Source: Rotaria sp. Silwood1 (Eukaryota; Rotifera; Eurotatoria; Philodinida; Philodinidae). From it: a stretch of DNA of 64,000 bases. Below the pieces are notes generated by a model. It was not told where the DNA came from and did no database searches. It worked only from the letters and a program-made list of their open reading frames with translations. The stretch covers positions 3,229,867 to 3,293,866 of the forward strand of contig CAJNOP010000002.1 of NCBI GenBank assembly GCA_905250075.1, read 5' to 3'. The position numbers were made by a program, and so were the translations under genes. This document shows, in pieces, positions 35,151-48,500 of this stretch (within the stretch, counting starts at the first letter, position 1; every line of letters starts with the position of its first letter).

Positions 35151-38100
35151 GATGGAATCAATTGGTTAATGTTTCTTAAACGATACAATTTATCATGTGT
35201 TCTTGCTGACGATATGGGTTTAGGAAAAGTAACATTCTTTTGTTCTTCTTGTCTTATATGTTAATTTTCCTATTAGACACTTCAAACAATTTGTGTTCTT
35301 GCTGCTGATATTGTCGAGCGAAGAAAAGAGGTTTCTAACAAAAGAAAACTAGCTAAGTTTCTTTAAAAATTTTGATTTATATTAATAGAATTTTGAAATA
35401 CGACCATCACTTGTTGTGTCACCACCAACATTAACTCGACATTGGACAAGTGAAATGAATAAATTTGTTAGTGACGATATTCTTCGACCATTACTTTACT
35501 CTGGAAAAAATTTAGCTGAACGTGAAGGGTACATAATTAATTCCTACTTGTTATTTTTCCTTGTTTTTCTATTTTTTTTTTGAAATTATTTAGATTACGA
35601 ATTAAATATTTTCAAAATCCAAAAGAATATACAGTTATTGTTGCTTCATATGATGTTGTTCGTAGTGACATAACATTTTTTTCGTAAATATTTCATATTA
35701 ATTTTATTCTTTATCTTTATTTGTTTAACATAATTTTCCATTTTATATAGAACTATTCCATTTAATTATTGCGTACTTGATGAAGGTCATGTTATTCGAA
35801 ATTCTAAAACAAAATTATCGAAAGCTATTCGTCAGATTTCAGCAGGTCTATATTAAAAAAAAACCTATTTCATAATGAAAATAATAATTCTTTTTTTTGC
35901 TCTATGTAGCTCATCGTCTCATATTATCGGGTACACCTATACAAAATAATGCACTTGAACTTTGGAAATTATTTGATTTTCTAATGCCGGGTTATTTGGG
36001 TTCAGAAAAACAATTTATTCGTCGCTATCAAAAACCATTATTAGCTTCAAGTCGTGATCGTGATCTCGAATATGGTAAAAATAAAAACACAATAATTTTC
36101 ACAGAATAATAACAAAAAACTTCGTTTTTTTAATTTTTAAATTTCATATAGGACAATTAGCAATGGATGTTTTACATAAACAAGTTAAACCATTTATGTT
36201 ACGTCGTTTAAAATCAGATGTATTAGATGATTTACCACCGAAAATTTTACAAGATTATTATTGTGATTTAAGTTCAATACAATGTATGCTTTATGAAGAT
36301 TTTGCTAATAAAACAAAAGAACAAGTTAAATATGTTGATGATGAGTCAACAAATCAAAATGGAAATTCTTCAACAGGTCATGTATTTAAGGTAAAAAAAA
36401 AATATCTTGTTAATAAAATTCTTATTTTGACTTATATTTATGTATTAGGCATTACAATATTTACGTAAATTATGTAATCATCCATCATTGATTTTAACAC
36501 CTGAACATCCAAAATGGTCAAGTGTACAAAATGAATTAAAAGAATCACAAATCAACTTGAATGATATTCGTTTATCAGGAAAATTACTTGCTCTCAAGTA
36601 AGTTGATCATAATATTAAAGAAATAAAATATTTGTGATTAGTAAAATAAATGAAGTAGTCAATTAGTGATGAATCAGATTTGTTGTCGAATTTAAAGATT
36701 ATGAAAAACAATTGACTAACGCTCAATTTGGGAATGCACGATTTCAGTAAACTATTCATTGAACACTCTTACACTGATTACACTGGATCGGTTTTTACCG
36801 ATTTATCTGATGTATTCATAGTATATTGATGTCCCAATGCTTCAGTGAACGCCCATCCAGATTAGTCAGCGGAGTCACTGTCAATATTTTCGTCGAAACT
36901 GCATATCCCTAAGACAACTAAATCAAAAGATAAATATCAAGATTGAAATGCGTTCTAGTTTGATTCACTGTTCAATATGAAATTGATGTATCTCAGATGA
37001 TGAGCTTGTAGAAGAGAATTATGAAATAAATAGAAACGAAAGATTTTGCCGAAAAGAAAAACGAAATAAAACGTATTCGTTTGAGAAAGTTATATTTCAT
37101 AATGTTGATAGAGCAGAGCCATGAATTGAACATGACTGGTCAAAAAATTATGATAAATCACAATAACAAATAATGATTTTATTTTGTTCCGATATGATAA
37201 ATTAATACTAAAGTGAATTGATAAAATATATTAAGCCTATTTTGATGAATATTCATTAAATAGAAATATTCTAATAGGTGTTCCCTCGTAGAAATAGTCT
37301 TTGACATCAGTAAAAATGATAAGATTTGCAAAAAAAAAAACAGTCAAAAAAATCTATACCGAATCAGATTAGCCATTTATCATTACCGGTTACAAATCTA
37401 GGGAATAGTTAATGACAGATGCAACAAAGCCAAGGATCGTATACTTTAATGTAGAGTAAGTATTTATTTACCATATCATGCAGACCTGGAAAAAGTTACT
37501 ATGTATAAATCTGAAGCTGACCGTGATGATTATAAGGGTGCGATGAATATGGATGTACATGAAATGAAAACTCACGCTCTGTTTTATAAACGGATGAAAA
37601 GAATCCTCATTATAACTTTTAATCCGGATTATATATAATACACTGACTATTTTTTAATTACATATTGATAATTGAAGTACTGATTATTTAAATTAAAACT
37701 CTTTTTTTTTAATCTTTTAACAGAGAATTATTAATTGAATGTGGTATCGGTGTATCAAAAGACGCTGTTGTATCAACACATCGTGCATTAGTTTTTTGTC
37801 AAATGAAAGTAATGATTGATGTAATTATTAATCAAGTTCTTGGGTATATTCATGATATTGAATTTTTTTTTTTAAATTGATTTTCGTGTTGTTTTTAGAA
37901 CAATGGATAATGTTAGTTTTCTTCGTTTGGATAGTTCAATGAATGCAATTGATCGTTATAATACAGTTAATTTATTTAATTCAGATCCAAGTATTGATCT
38001 TTTATTACTTACAACACATATTGGTGGTCTTGGTTTAAATTTAACTGGTGCTGATACAGTTATATTTGTTGAACATGATTGGAATCCAAGTAAAGATCTT

Positions 38101-38547
38101 CAAGCTATGGATCGTGCACATCGTATTGGACAAAAAAAAGTTGTTAATGTTTATCGATTAATAACACGAAATACAATTGAAGAAAAAATTATGAAGTTTG
38201 TATTTGAAGTTATTTTTATTGAATAATTTTTTTTTTCTCTTCATCTGATTATTTATTTTAGTCTTCAACGATTTAAAACAAATTTAGCTGATACAGTATT
38301 GGCATCAGATAATAATTCATCGAGTTTATTTAGTTTAGAAAAAGATACAAATTTAATTGATCTTATATCATTAGGTGACGAAACAAAAGGACAATCATTA
38401 GTAATGGATAATTCAACGAAAAAATCCAATACAAATAAAAAACAAACATTAAAAACAATACTTGATACATTTTCTGAGCAAGTTGATAATGATGTTGATT
38501 GTTATAATGATGAATATAATGTGAACAAATTTATTCAACAGCAATAA
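35151..38547 (+). CDS. BTAF1: BTAF1/Mot1, C-terminal Snf2-type ATPase part (5' end missing)
   Basis: Eleven exons are inferred: 35151-35228, 35277-35330, 35389-35528, 35594-35683, 35751-35845, 35910-36074, 36152-36390, 36449-36597, 37724-37843, 37899-38195 and 38262-38547, giving about 570 aa in one consistent frame. The ATPase motifs appear in order: DDMGLGK|T split by an intron (Walker A), LDEGHVIRN (motif II), LSGTPIQNN (III), LLLTTHIGGLGLNLTGADTV (V) and QAMDRAHRIGQKK (VI). VASYDVVR, FLMPGYLG and VFVEHDWNP-like segments identify BTAF1/Mot1, the ATPase that strips TATA-binding protein from DNA in the nucleus. The N-terminal HEAT-repeat half, about two thirds of the usual length, is absent. 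The first visible exon begins with an acceptor at 35150, so the gene continues upstream, possibly into the N gap. One intron (36598-37723) is unusually long. Confidence 0.9.
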
Positions 38548-39136
38548 TGAAAGATACCAAGAATCTCGTGATAACAAAATAAATTATCAATCATTACTTT
38601 CTTTGTCTATTGTCTTCTTTTCTTTTCAAGTAAATAAACTCTCTTTAAATATACATATATATATATTTATATAATTGCCTTTAAACATATTTATTATTCA
38701 AACTATACTTAAAACAAGATATATGAAATAAACTGAAAAAAAAAACAACAATCCAATTCTACATTGATATTATTTTGTTTACATATTATAATATCTCATA
38801 ATATTCATGGTGGTTGTTCGAAAGTCATGTAAACAGTTAGAAAAAAAGAAGACTGGATTTCTGAAATAGCACCTTTCATCACATGGGAGAGAAGAACGAG
38901 GTACTGTGGCTCATGATATGAGCAGAAAAGATCCGAGCCATAAGTATACATAAAGTTTGCGACATGCTTTGATGACTACGCATTTGGTTTTTGGACATAG
39001 TTGCAACATAGTTTTAACTGGACTAGTCGATTTTTACAAGTTGAAAATATACCAATTTTCTCTTGTAGAACTTATAGTGGGCAGAATCTTTTGCTCCTAT
39101 CAAAACAACCCAACAGTGTTGCTGCAAGAATGGTTA

Positions 39137-39468
39137 CAGTAAAACCTCTGATAGTAGATACCTCTATATAATGGTTATTTTTCATAGTCCTACGTGTCAT
39201 TATTTTTTTTTACTGAAAATGGATATCCCAATAATGGACACCATCACATCGTTTTATGATAGGTATTTTCGAAAATTTTCAATGGTTTCCATGGCAGGAC
39301 TATTTTAATATATTTTAACAATTATTGATTTTCCCGGAAAAAAAATACATGAAAATAGAAGTAACAATGAATAGTCACTAAGTTATTTATTTATGAATAG
39401 TGGACATCTTTCTACACTGAAAACCTTTGAAAAGTCCAAAGGGTCTCCACTATAGAGAGATTATATTA
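39137..39468. mobile_element. pogo/Tigger-like MITE remnant (Tc1/mariner superfamily)
   Basis: The left end after a TA is CAGTAAAACCTCTGATAGT. The right end, read in reverse, gives AATCTCTCTATAGTGGAGACC, a degraded mirror. Variants of ATAGTGGACAYC recur inside (39229, 39398). This matches the known terminal style of pogo-like elements (CAGT.AAACCTCT.TATAGTGGACACC). No transposase is present and the outer right end is decayed, so the end coordinate is approximate. Confidence 0.55.
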
Positions 39469-42400
39469 TATTTTATTTTCTTCTGTGTGTTCAAACTGTT
39501 TTTTTTTTCTTGAATCGTAGTATATTTCATTTTTTTTAAGAAGCGCAATCAAAAATGTGTCACTCGAGCTAAATCTATATTTTATTTGCTTTGGTAAAGA
39601 TCAAATTCAAGTTTGGATCGTTTTTCGAAGCGAAACATTAGATTTGTCTGAAAAGGCTGAGTTCATTAATTCAAGATTTGAATTTTAGTCATCATTTGAT
39701 GGGTGAATGGCTATTATTTTTCATGTTACATACAGAAACATCATATATTCATCTTTGAAAAACTCAACAGATACAAATGACTATAGCACAATAAATTTTT
39801 CCAGAGATTTTTAAAACCTTGAATTCGAAAAGAAAAAAATGGATGTTTTCTTTGAAGCCATTCTCATTAATCGATTAGTAATGGTCCAATGAATCGACCG
39901 AATCAAATCAGTTGAAAAACTCTCGACTAGTCACAAATCTTTAAATCACAACAGAGTATTGATATTCACTGACATAATATAGATATTGCATATGAAAAAG
40001 AAACTATTTTACTTGCAGTAAATTTCTATTATGAGAGAGAGCGTTTTGAAAAAAATCACTTGATCACTAAGACTTAGATGAAAATCTAAAACAGCGAAAA
40101 ACAGATTATGTGAACTCCAAAAGATTCTATAGCTGTTGCATAAATAATATTGTAGACTGAAGCTTATATGTTCAAATATAGATTCGAAAATGTATAAAAC
40201 TATTCAATTCTTCGAATTAATTCGGTTGAAAGATGTGAATTCATTCCAATAAGATGAATGCAATAAAGAAAATAACACCACATATATTTATATATATATA
40301 TATAAGTGTGTTTGAAATATAGATTAACATTCTAAAGAGATCTTTATTATAGTAATATATTCAGAGATTTTCCAGACTAATATTCTTTCTTTAAAAAAAA
40401 ATCATTGAGCAATGCATATCATTTAGAGAAATAACTTAAGAATCATAACTGAGAATGATAATCAATGATGAGTACTTTTTCATATATTCGAATGATAGTC
40501 AATATTTTTCGGATCTAATGCTTCGAAACTTTTAGTAAAAAGAAAATATAAATCATTTCTATTATATGATGACAAGATAAATGTAGATCACATAAAAGAT
40601 CCGTTATGTAGATTATATTGTATATCTTCTATAATCAGTACATTTATTTTTCTTAATAACTTTGGTCGTCTAATGCTAAAGAGATTTCAATCGTTATAAA
40701 ATTGCGATTTTCTGACGCATGTATATTTTTCTAATAGATCATTAAGATTAGACTTTTATGAGAAACTATTATTGTTTATTTCTTAGTTACACTGGAAACT
40801 ATATCCTTGAGGTATAATTTCGATAACATGGTAAATGATCGATCATTTACAAGAATAATAAAACTGAACTAAATACAAAACATCATGTTTACAATGTATT
40901 ATGATTTCATCTTAATTTGTAACTGTGTTATGTTTAAATAATGAAACGAATAAATTTTTGATCAACATTAAATAAACATTTTTCATCAATAGCGAGTCCT
41001 AAACTGTATAGAACACGATTGGTTATAATGAATCAAATTAATTTCAATTTCAAATTCAACAAAAAGATTATTTGTATGAAATTAAACGATTAGAAAAAGT
41101 CTGCTTCTGTTATGAGCTTCAATGCAAAATATATTAGTTTTACAATATAAACATTCATAACAGGAGATGATTAGAGTAACATTGGGAACCATATTCATCT
41201 CAAATGTGTCTTAGTGACTGCAAACGACATTTTAAACAGAAAGACAAAGTAATGATTATTGAATAATTGATTGTTACACTTATTCATGTCATCTGAAGCG
41301 TCTATTATTTTTGAATGAATATCAAAATAGAATAACAGTATTCATAGATTGAAACACAAAAAAAATGATCACAATAGCAGCTGCAAATTTGATTCAAATT
41401 TTATCTATCATACTAATTCAAGTGTTGCTATTCCATTGAAATATAAATATTTCACGAACGTTTTCTTTCGATAAACAAAAAGACATGTCATAGTGACTTA
41501 CAATAGCTTCAATGAAGCATGTCGTATCACATACGCAACTAATATAACGATAAAAGAAATTCAGTAATGACGAACTGTGAATGAAAATTCTTTTTTTTTC
41601 CAAAGTTAGTTAAATATATTGTTGACAATATCTTGTATAATTATTCATAGAATAATTCTATAGTCTTTATTTACAATCGAACAGATGTTCGAAGGCAATC
41701 AATGAAAAAAATTTGAAAAATGAATAAATCAACACATCAAATTTTGAGTAACGAATAAATTATTATTCTATGGCAAAATAGACTTATTGTAGCATCTTTC
41801 ATACAAAAGTTCCATGAAAAAATAATATTATATTATCATAAAGTTACAGCCAAAGAGTTACATTCAATATTTAATGATGTATTATTATTATTATTATTAT
41901 CTATTTCGACACCAATCAAGAATATTAATAGTATGGTTTCATACAATCTCCAAGGCATCAGTCATTAATAAATTCTATAAATGACTTCCAGAAAACAAAG
42001 ATGCATAATTTTTATATACGTATTAACAGATGTCAAACGGTTTTTCTAGAGCAGAAAACAAAAATATTACATCTTGATAAAGGTCTAATGATTGTTAGAT
42101 TTCTTTTGTCCTATATAAAGAAAAAACAAATTATCGATATAGTCGTATGTTTTTTTTTTTCTTTCTATATAATTGTTTTGACTCTACCGAAATTGTTGGC
42201 GTTGACACAAAGAAATGTTTTTTTTTTATTAGATAATTATTTACTATTCGTTAAATTTTGTCCATGAAATGAAAACAGACTTTTGCTTCCAAGATAAACT
42301 CATTAAAAAAGTTTGAGCATCTTACAATAGACCAGTATATTTACATGGGAGAAATCAAATTCTACCCGGTTGGTGTTATATGTTATATATGTAATAAAAA

Positions 42401-42794
42401 AAGCATTATGGATTTTTCTCAATTCATAATGTATTCCAAGACTTTTTTTAGTATTTCTCTGATAGTATTCCATTAAAGTCAAGGTCGAATATTTAATAAT
42501 GAATAAACAAAAATAAATTGAGCAACTCCCATTAGAAATCTTTTTCGAAAAAAATCTAATTTTTCTATTGAATTTGTTTTAAGATCTTGATAAACTTCAA
42601 TGTTTTCGTATAATATAAGATCAACTTCATTAGTAGGAATCATCGATAACCCACAGAGTAGTAGATCTGAAAATTAAACACAATCTCATATGATACAAAG
42701 ATATATCAATATATATTATTTACATGCATTACATTATCATTCTCATTTTCATTTCGTATAATAGAAAAACCTTATAAATCTCTTCAGTAATTTA

Positions 42795-43058
42795 CAGAGC
42801 TGTCGCGAGAAGTAGGGAGCGGAGGGTGACTCCCCCATAAACTTTAGAAATTTTTTTTTGCTCAATGTTTTTCAAAAATCGTTTTAAAATTATCAAAAAT
42901 TCTTCAAAAATTTCCAAAAATCTTCAAATATTTTCAAAGATCTCTAAAAATTTTCAATAAATCTGTAAATTTCTTTTTTTAAAATTTCGATAATTTATAG
43001 AAGTTTTTGAACAATTTTTCGATCCCCTCCTAATCTTTAACACTTCGCCACAGCTCTG
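42795..43058. mobile_element. hAT-type MITE with 8-bp target duplication
   Basis: The terminal inverted repeats are CAGAGCTGTCGCGA on the left and CAGAGCTGTGGCGA (reverse complement) on the right. They are flanked on both sides by the direct 8-bp repeat GTAATTTA (42787-42794 and 43059-43066). An 8-bp duplication with CAGAG ends is the hallmark of hAT elements. The 264-bp element is noncoding. Its interior is a degenerate short-period array of TTCAAAAATTTCC-like units between about 42860 and 42990. Confidence 0.85.
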
Positions 43059-44350
43059 GTAATTTATTTCACAAAAACTATTAATAAAAATTTGTCACAT
43101 AACAAGTGCATTTCAAAATCCACGCCAAAACAATCGTCACACAACGATCGTTCAATGAATATAAGATTTAATTATCATCATGCATCACGAGAATGACTTA
43201 TTATAATAAAAACTCGATAACCCTTTCTCCATGATATATATTCGGAATACAATCAACGATTAATCATTAATTATTCTTTCTACAAATAGTATGCTAAAAC
43301 CAAAATAGAATGATCAAAAAATTCCAATTTGAATAAACAAACAATATATTTTCTAACGTTGACTGTTTTCATCGGATCAATTAATACACTAATAGTACAT
43401 TTCACTGTTAAGCAGTCTAGAATATTTGCCTACAATGGTTTATCTCATTTCATGTATTCTTGTCTGTCCAAATATTCATTTGAATGGTTTATATGACATA
43501 AGACATAAAGCAGTTTCTGATCAAATTTTAATCAAATTCATTAAATTACCATACTGCAATACTCAAATATCATCGTTTTCGTCATTGAAGCTAATACCAT
43601 TCACATATCATTCTTTGATTTACATCAATACTTACAGAAATTATGCAAAAAAAATGAATACAGAATATGACTCTAGACGAAAAAACAATGGTTTTATTCT
43701 AGAAAAACGTTGCAAACCCGATCAAATGAAGCATTACATGTTCATTTGCATTAAGAGGGCAAATACTAGAGGAAAATATATTAATTTAAGTTATTATAAG
43801 TCATAAACAGTATCTTTAATTTTACTGACTTTTGTCATCCTTTTCATAACTAAGTAAAACAATAAGACAAATAAAAAAAAAAATACCGAAATCCTAAAAT
43901 TATCAAATCTTCTTATTTGAATATAACAAAAACTAGTAGTAAATCATTGCAGAAAATTACACATTTTCACTACTACTCTTTCACTCTATGTTTATTTCGA
44001 TCAAATGTATTACAAATAAAGTTTGGCCAATACTGATACAAACAGAAGACAATGAAACATATAGATCACAAAGAAAAAAAAAAAAGCAAAATTATGGCAA
44101 AGACATAAAATTTAAAAAAAAACATGTTGAGCTATGTATATATAAAAGAAACAATAAAAAAACAATCAATCAGAAATTTATCGTTATACTCTAACTTTCT
44201 GTCACAATGAGATTAACAATAATCAGGTATCAAAAACAAAAGATATATAAACATACAAATTTAATATAACTACACATACGTATATTTACATCTATAGATG
44301 TTCTCAATAAGGCAGAAAAAAAAGGAAGTAAGTGCATTTTCTACTTACAA

Positions 44351-45314
44351 TTATTGTGATGAAGAATTAAGAGCAGCACGTTTTCGATTGGGTATTTCTT
44401 CATTTGTATAATTAGTAGCAGCAGCATTTTCAGTTTGATCAACTATAAGTGATATTGAATGAATCGGAACATTTGATGAATTATGACTAGAATAATTCAT
44501 TGTATCATTTATTGATTTAACATTGATCGCTTCTTCATATGATGGTGGGATATCTACATGACACAAAAAAAAAAGTCAACAGAACTATTAATCATGCTTC
44601 ATTATTTGATTGAAACAAAAACAGAAACAAATATTTACCTATAGGTCGCAAAATACTTTGTTCATAACTGGGTAAACCCATATGGAATGGACTGGAATAT
44701 CGATGGAAATCTCTAGAGAAAGAGTAACAAATTAAAATGTAACTATTGTAGGAAGAAAAGAATAACATACCCGCTATTCATACTTGCGAAATTAATTGTA
44801 CCACAATTTTGAGCTTGAAATCTTGCTTGCTAGAATTATATATTAATAAATTTAAAAGATATTTCGATTAGTTCTTACTCTCATTCTTTGAGCATTGAGC
44901 TTTCGTAATGCAGTTAAGATTTTTTCAGCCGATATCCAATACATAAAACCAAATATAATACCGATACCACTTAAAAACAACAATCAACAATTTAATTTAG
45001 ATTATTGCTATGCTATTTGTTTTTACAAAATCAATACCCGAAAACAATAAATGAAACAGAAAATCTTTGTTTTTCATAAGAAGCAAGTAGAGAACCGGCA
45101 ACAAGTAATAAAATACCAAAAACTAAAATATACAATAAAAAAAGAAAAAAAAATTTAAATAGTTTATATCGAAATAAAAAACAAAAGAAAACAAACCTAA
45201 GAAAATAACTGCTGATATTTTTCTTTTTCTTGCAAGACTTTCAATTCGAGCATTTGGTGCATTATGTGGATTAGCAGATGATGATGTTGCCATTATAATA
45301 TGAATTGCATTCAT
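44351..45314 (-). CDS. Two-pass membrane protein with PPxY motif
   Basis: Six exons are inferred on the minus strand: 45314-45197, 45122-45038, 44969-44879, 44829-44771, 44712-44639 and 44553-44351, giving about 209 aa with consistent phases. The N-terminal ~30 residues are polar, then come two hydrophobic helices (about residues 32-52, containing GILLLVAGSLLASY, and about 58-76, containing GIGIIFGFMYW) with a short loop. The C-terminal ~130 residues are cytoplasmic-like and carry GLPSYEQS and DIPPSYEEA. The latter is a PPxY motif, which in other proteins recruits WW domains such as those of Nedd4-family ubiquitin ligases. A second ATG at 45293 could be the real start. The family was not recognised. 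It is divergent from the SPOP-like gene, with 254 nt between the ATGs. Confidence 0.7.
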
Positions 45315-45568
45315 TTTAATTCTTGAAGTCTTGTGTATTTACATTCTAAAAAAGGTAAACGATTTTTAATCATACATTCATTCAAGTCTAGGCAGCCTTT
45401 TTTTTTTTTGTTGATGCATCTAGTTTAGATCAAGCGATAAATCGTTATAGCACAATCTATCATATAATGAAATCGATTGGTTTAGTTGGTTTAACCAATG
45501 AAAAACGACATCTGTTAGGTTATTGTTATTTGTTATTAGTTCATCATTAACTTCTTCAATTCTAGTCA
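45315..45568. promoter_or_regulatory. Short bidirectional promoter region
   Basis: Only 254 nt separate the start codons of two divergent genes, so both promoters must lie here or overlap the genes. An acceptor-like CAATTCTAG ends 3 nt before the SPOP-like ATG, which would fit trans-splicing of that transcript. No TATA box can be assigned in such AT-rich DNA. Confidence 0.45.
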
Positions 45569-48500
45569 ATGTCAGGCAGTGGTACGGAGCGTTCAAATTT
45601 TCGTGGTAATCGCCCATTATCATCAAATCCACCGCATTCAATATGTGTGACAGATCGAAAAGTTGTTTCATTTACACATTTATGGACAATCGATCATTTT
45701 CAATCATATTTAGGTGAATTATTTTCTTTTTTGTTTTTCTTCTTTAGTTAGTTTCATATATTTATTTTTATAATAGACGATCCTCAATCACCTCGTGTTC
45801 TCTTTAGTTCTTATTTTTCTCCAAATTTTGGTCCACATACTGATACAAGGTTAATTAATCATCGAATTTATTTTATTATGTATATGTATTTATTTTATTA
45901 TTTTTAGTTGGTGTTTAAAACTTTATCCAAAAGGTGTTAATGAAAAATCAGTTGAATATATAAGTTTATTTGTTAAATATGTTCGTGGTCGTACTGATTT
46001 ACAAGCTAAAGCTGAATTTTCATTAATTAATAGTCGTGGTGAATTTCATATTGTACGTAAGACACCATATCATATATTTCCAACAGGTGGCGATTGGGGT
46101 TATTCTGAATATTTAATGCGTATGGTATTAACAACACAACGTAAATCAGAATTATTAAATGCTGATCAAAGTTTAAAAATATTTACACGTGTTATTATTG
46201 TTGGTGAATCATCATCATCAATAATACATGAAGAAAAAAAGAATACATATGAAAGTTTAATATCATTATCAACACATTTAAATTCATTATTAACATCAAC
46301 TACAGATAATTGTCATGATGTTACAATTATTGTGCGACCACAACAATATAATAATTTAACATATGAAAATAAATCTTCACATGATATTCCATCATCATCG
46401 TCATCATCATCATCATCATCATCACCGACTGATGGAGGAAAATCATCATCATCGAAAAAGAATAATAATAATTCTAGTTCTGGAAGTCATCGAACAAAGC
46501 GTAAACGATATAGTACGAACTCAGGTGGAAGTAGTGGTGCTGGAGAATCATCTGGAGAAACTAGTCATGATGAAACAACTTCAACAGCCTTAGCTCTTTT
46601 ATCAATACCAACTACAACGACATTTTACGCACATCGAAGTATATTAAGTGTAAGTTTAAATATTAGAATCTAATCGTTTTTTTGTTCAATGAACTTACTA
46701 CATATTAATTAAAACTTGACTAATTAGAGAAACTCCAAATGTATTTTATTGATTTTCAGTTGATTGTATGTCAGTTGATAAAGTTTAGGCATGCATCGAA
46801 TTCGAGCTCGGGAACTATTCAACTAGGTAAGATAGGCTCGAGTATTTGGATGATTGTTCAAGTGTTTTCTTGAAGCATATAGACAATCATGGAAACATTC
46901 TAAAATTTAGTTAAACTCTGGTATTTCTAAGCATTATTGACCTTTTTAACTATATAACTTACTTCTACTTCCTTTTATTAGTAACGTGAAAATGATCGAA
47001 GTTAGACTTAAATCCGAATATTTTAGATTCGGTGCATGCCTGATAAAGGTTCATGTGACTAATAGAAGCTTGCAACAATTTGTACCTGTATCTTGTCTTT
47101 ACAGATTTATGACATTTTGATTTCAATTGATAGTAGGACATATCGAAAAATCTTAAATCTGCCATAAAATTTTGTTTGTAAATAGATCTCATATGTATTT
47201 TAAAAATTTGAAATACTTTTCACTAAAAAGAATGTGTCAGAATAAACCTTGATAAGTATGAGATTTAATTACGAACAAACTTTTATAGTTGAATTTCTTT
47301 CTTAAATATCTTAATGGGAGTTGAAAGTTCCGCAAAATTATCATAATTCTAAAACAACAAGGTAGGAGGAAATTGACTCTTGTAAATTTCTGTTAGACTT
47401 GCTTACTGATATTTAGTGAATTGAGCAAAGACAAGTAACTTGAGAGCTTTCTTCGGAAGATAGTTTTGTTTAATGAGAAGTGAAAATACAATTAATAAGA
47501 AGAAAAATTATAAGTTAATCACATTTCAATAGATGATTAAACATCACATGATCTTCAAATACAGTCGAAACTAACTATATATAACTCGAGTTTTTATTAT
47601 TTAAAAGTATCATTGATGATTCGATAACTCTCTGTTTCGAAACTATCCTTTAGAAATTTTAGACTTTCGTTTTACAACAAAACGACTTATGCATATCAAA
47701 TAGGTTAGCTTTGAAAATCTTCCCATGAGTGAAATAAAAGTACACATAAAACACTTTACGTACTAACGTTTTTGGATTACATGAATTTCGGTTTAATCAA
47801 AACATCATACAGGACTTCTCGCATGGGCTCAAGTTCTTCTCACTAGTTTCGTTAAAAATTCTGAATCCTACAAACGATTAGTACATTCCATAGTGCTTAA
47901 CGGCATGCATTTTCAATAAAGCATCATGCTCAACAAAATCACGTAATCCATCAAGTACAAGTATGTATTCACATTAGATGACCTTTGATATTGTGAATTT
48001 CTAAGTAATTAATTGAGTAAACTAACAACTGACAGCTTCAACTGAAGTATTTCATCGACGACACTCGTATAGCATTATTCGTCTGTTACCATACAATGTC
48101 ATTTCTCGACATGCAATTTGCGGAGCAAAACACTATAAACATGATGTTATCTAAATGCGTGCCGTTAATAAGTACTTCTTAGTCAAAGTGAATGCAGCTC
48201 TAGAACTGTATTGTCTTACTGTGCACTATGCTGTCTTAAAGAGCACTATATCGCCCTGCTGGGCACTATGCTTTAATGGAAATGTATACCGTCAAGTACT
48301 GTGAAGTGCACCTAGTTATTTATAGAAATAAGGCTTTTTATGAGAACGAATGACAGAAATTTCGAACATTGCTAAAATTCTGATCTTTCAAGTTTTTTCT
48401 ATTGAGTTGTAATTCAAGTCTTATTAGATAAAATGCTAAAGTCAGAGAAATCTTTCATATGATTTTCTGAATTGAAAAAGGAATTTTTTTTGAAGTACAT

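Larger units (their letters stand above)
38548..44350. other. Long intergenic region, no gene seen
   Basis: About 5.8 kb of AT-rich DNA. It holds a pogo-like remnant (39137-39468) and a hAT-type MITE (42795-43058). The 126-codon ORF at 43426-43806 has no recognisable features and is treated as chance. AATAAA-type signals and TA microsatellites (about 38652-38670 and 40285-40304) also occur. Confidence 0.55.

Noticed and set aside
43426..43806. 126-codon ORF in the 38.5-44.3 kb spacer
   Set aside because: No domain, no splice-consistent extension, composition as expected for chance in AT-rich DNA; kept out for lack of support.
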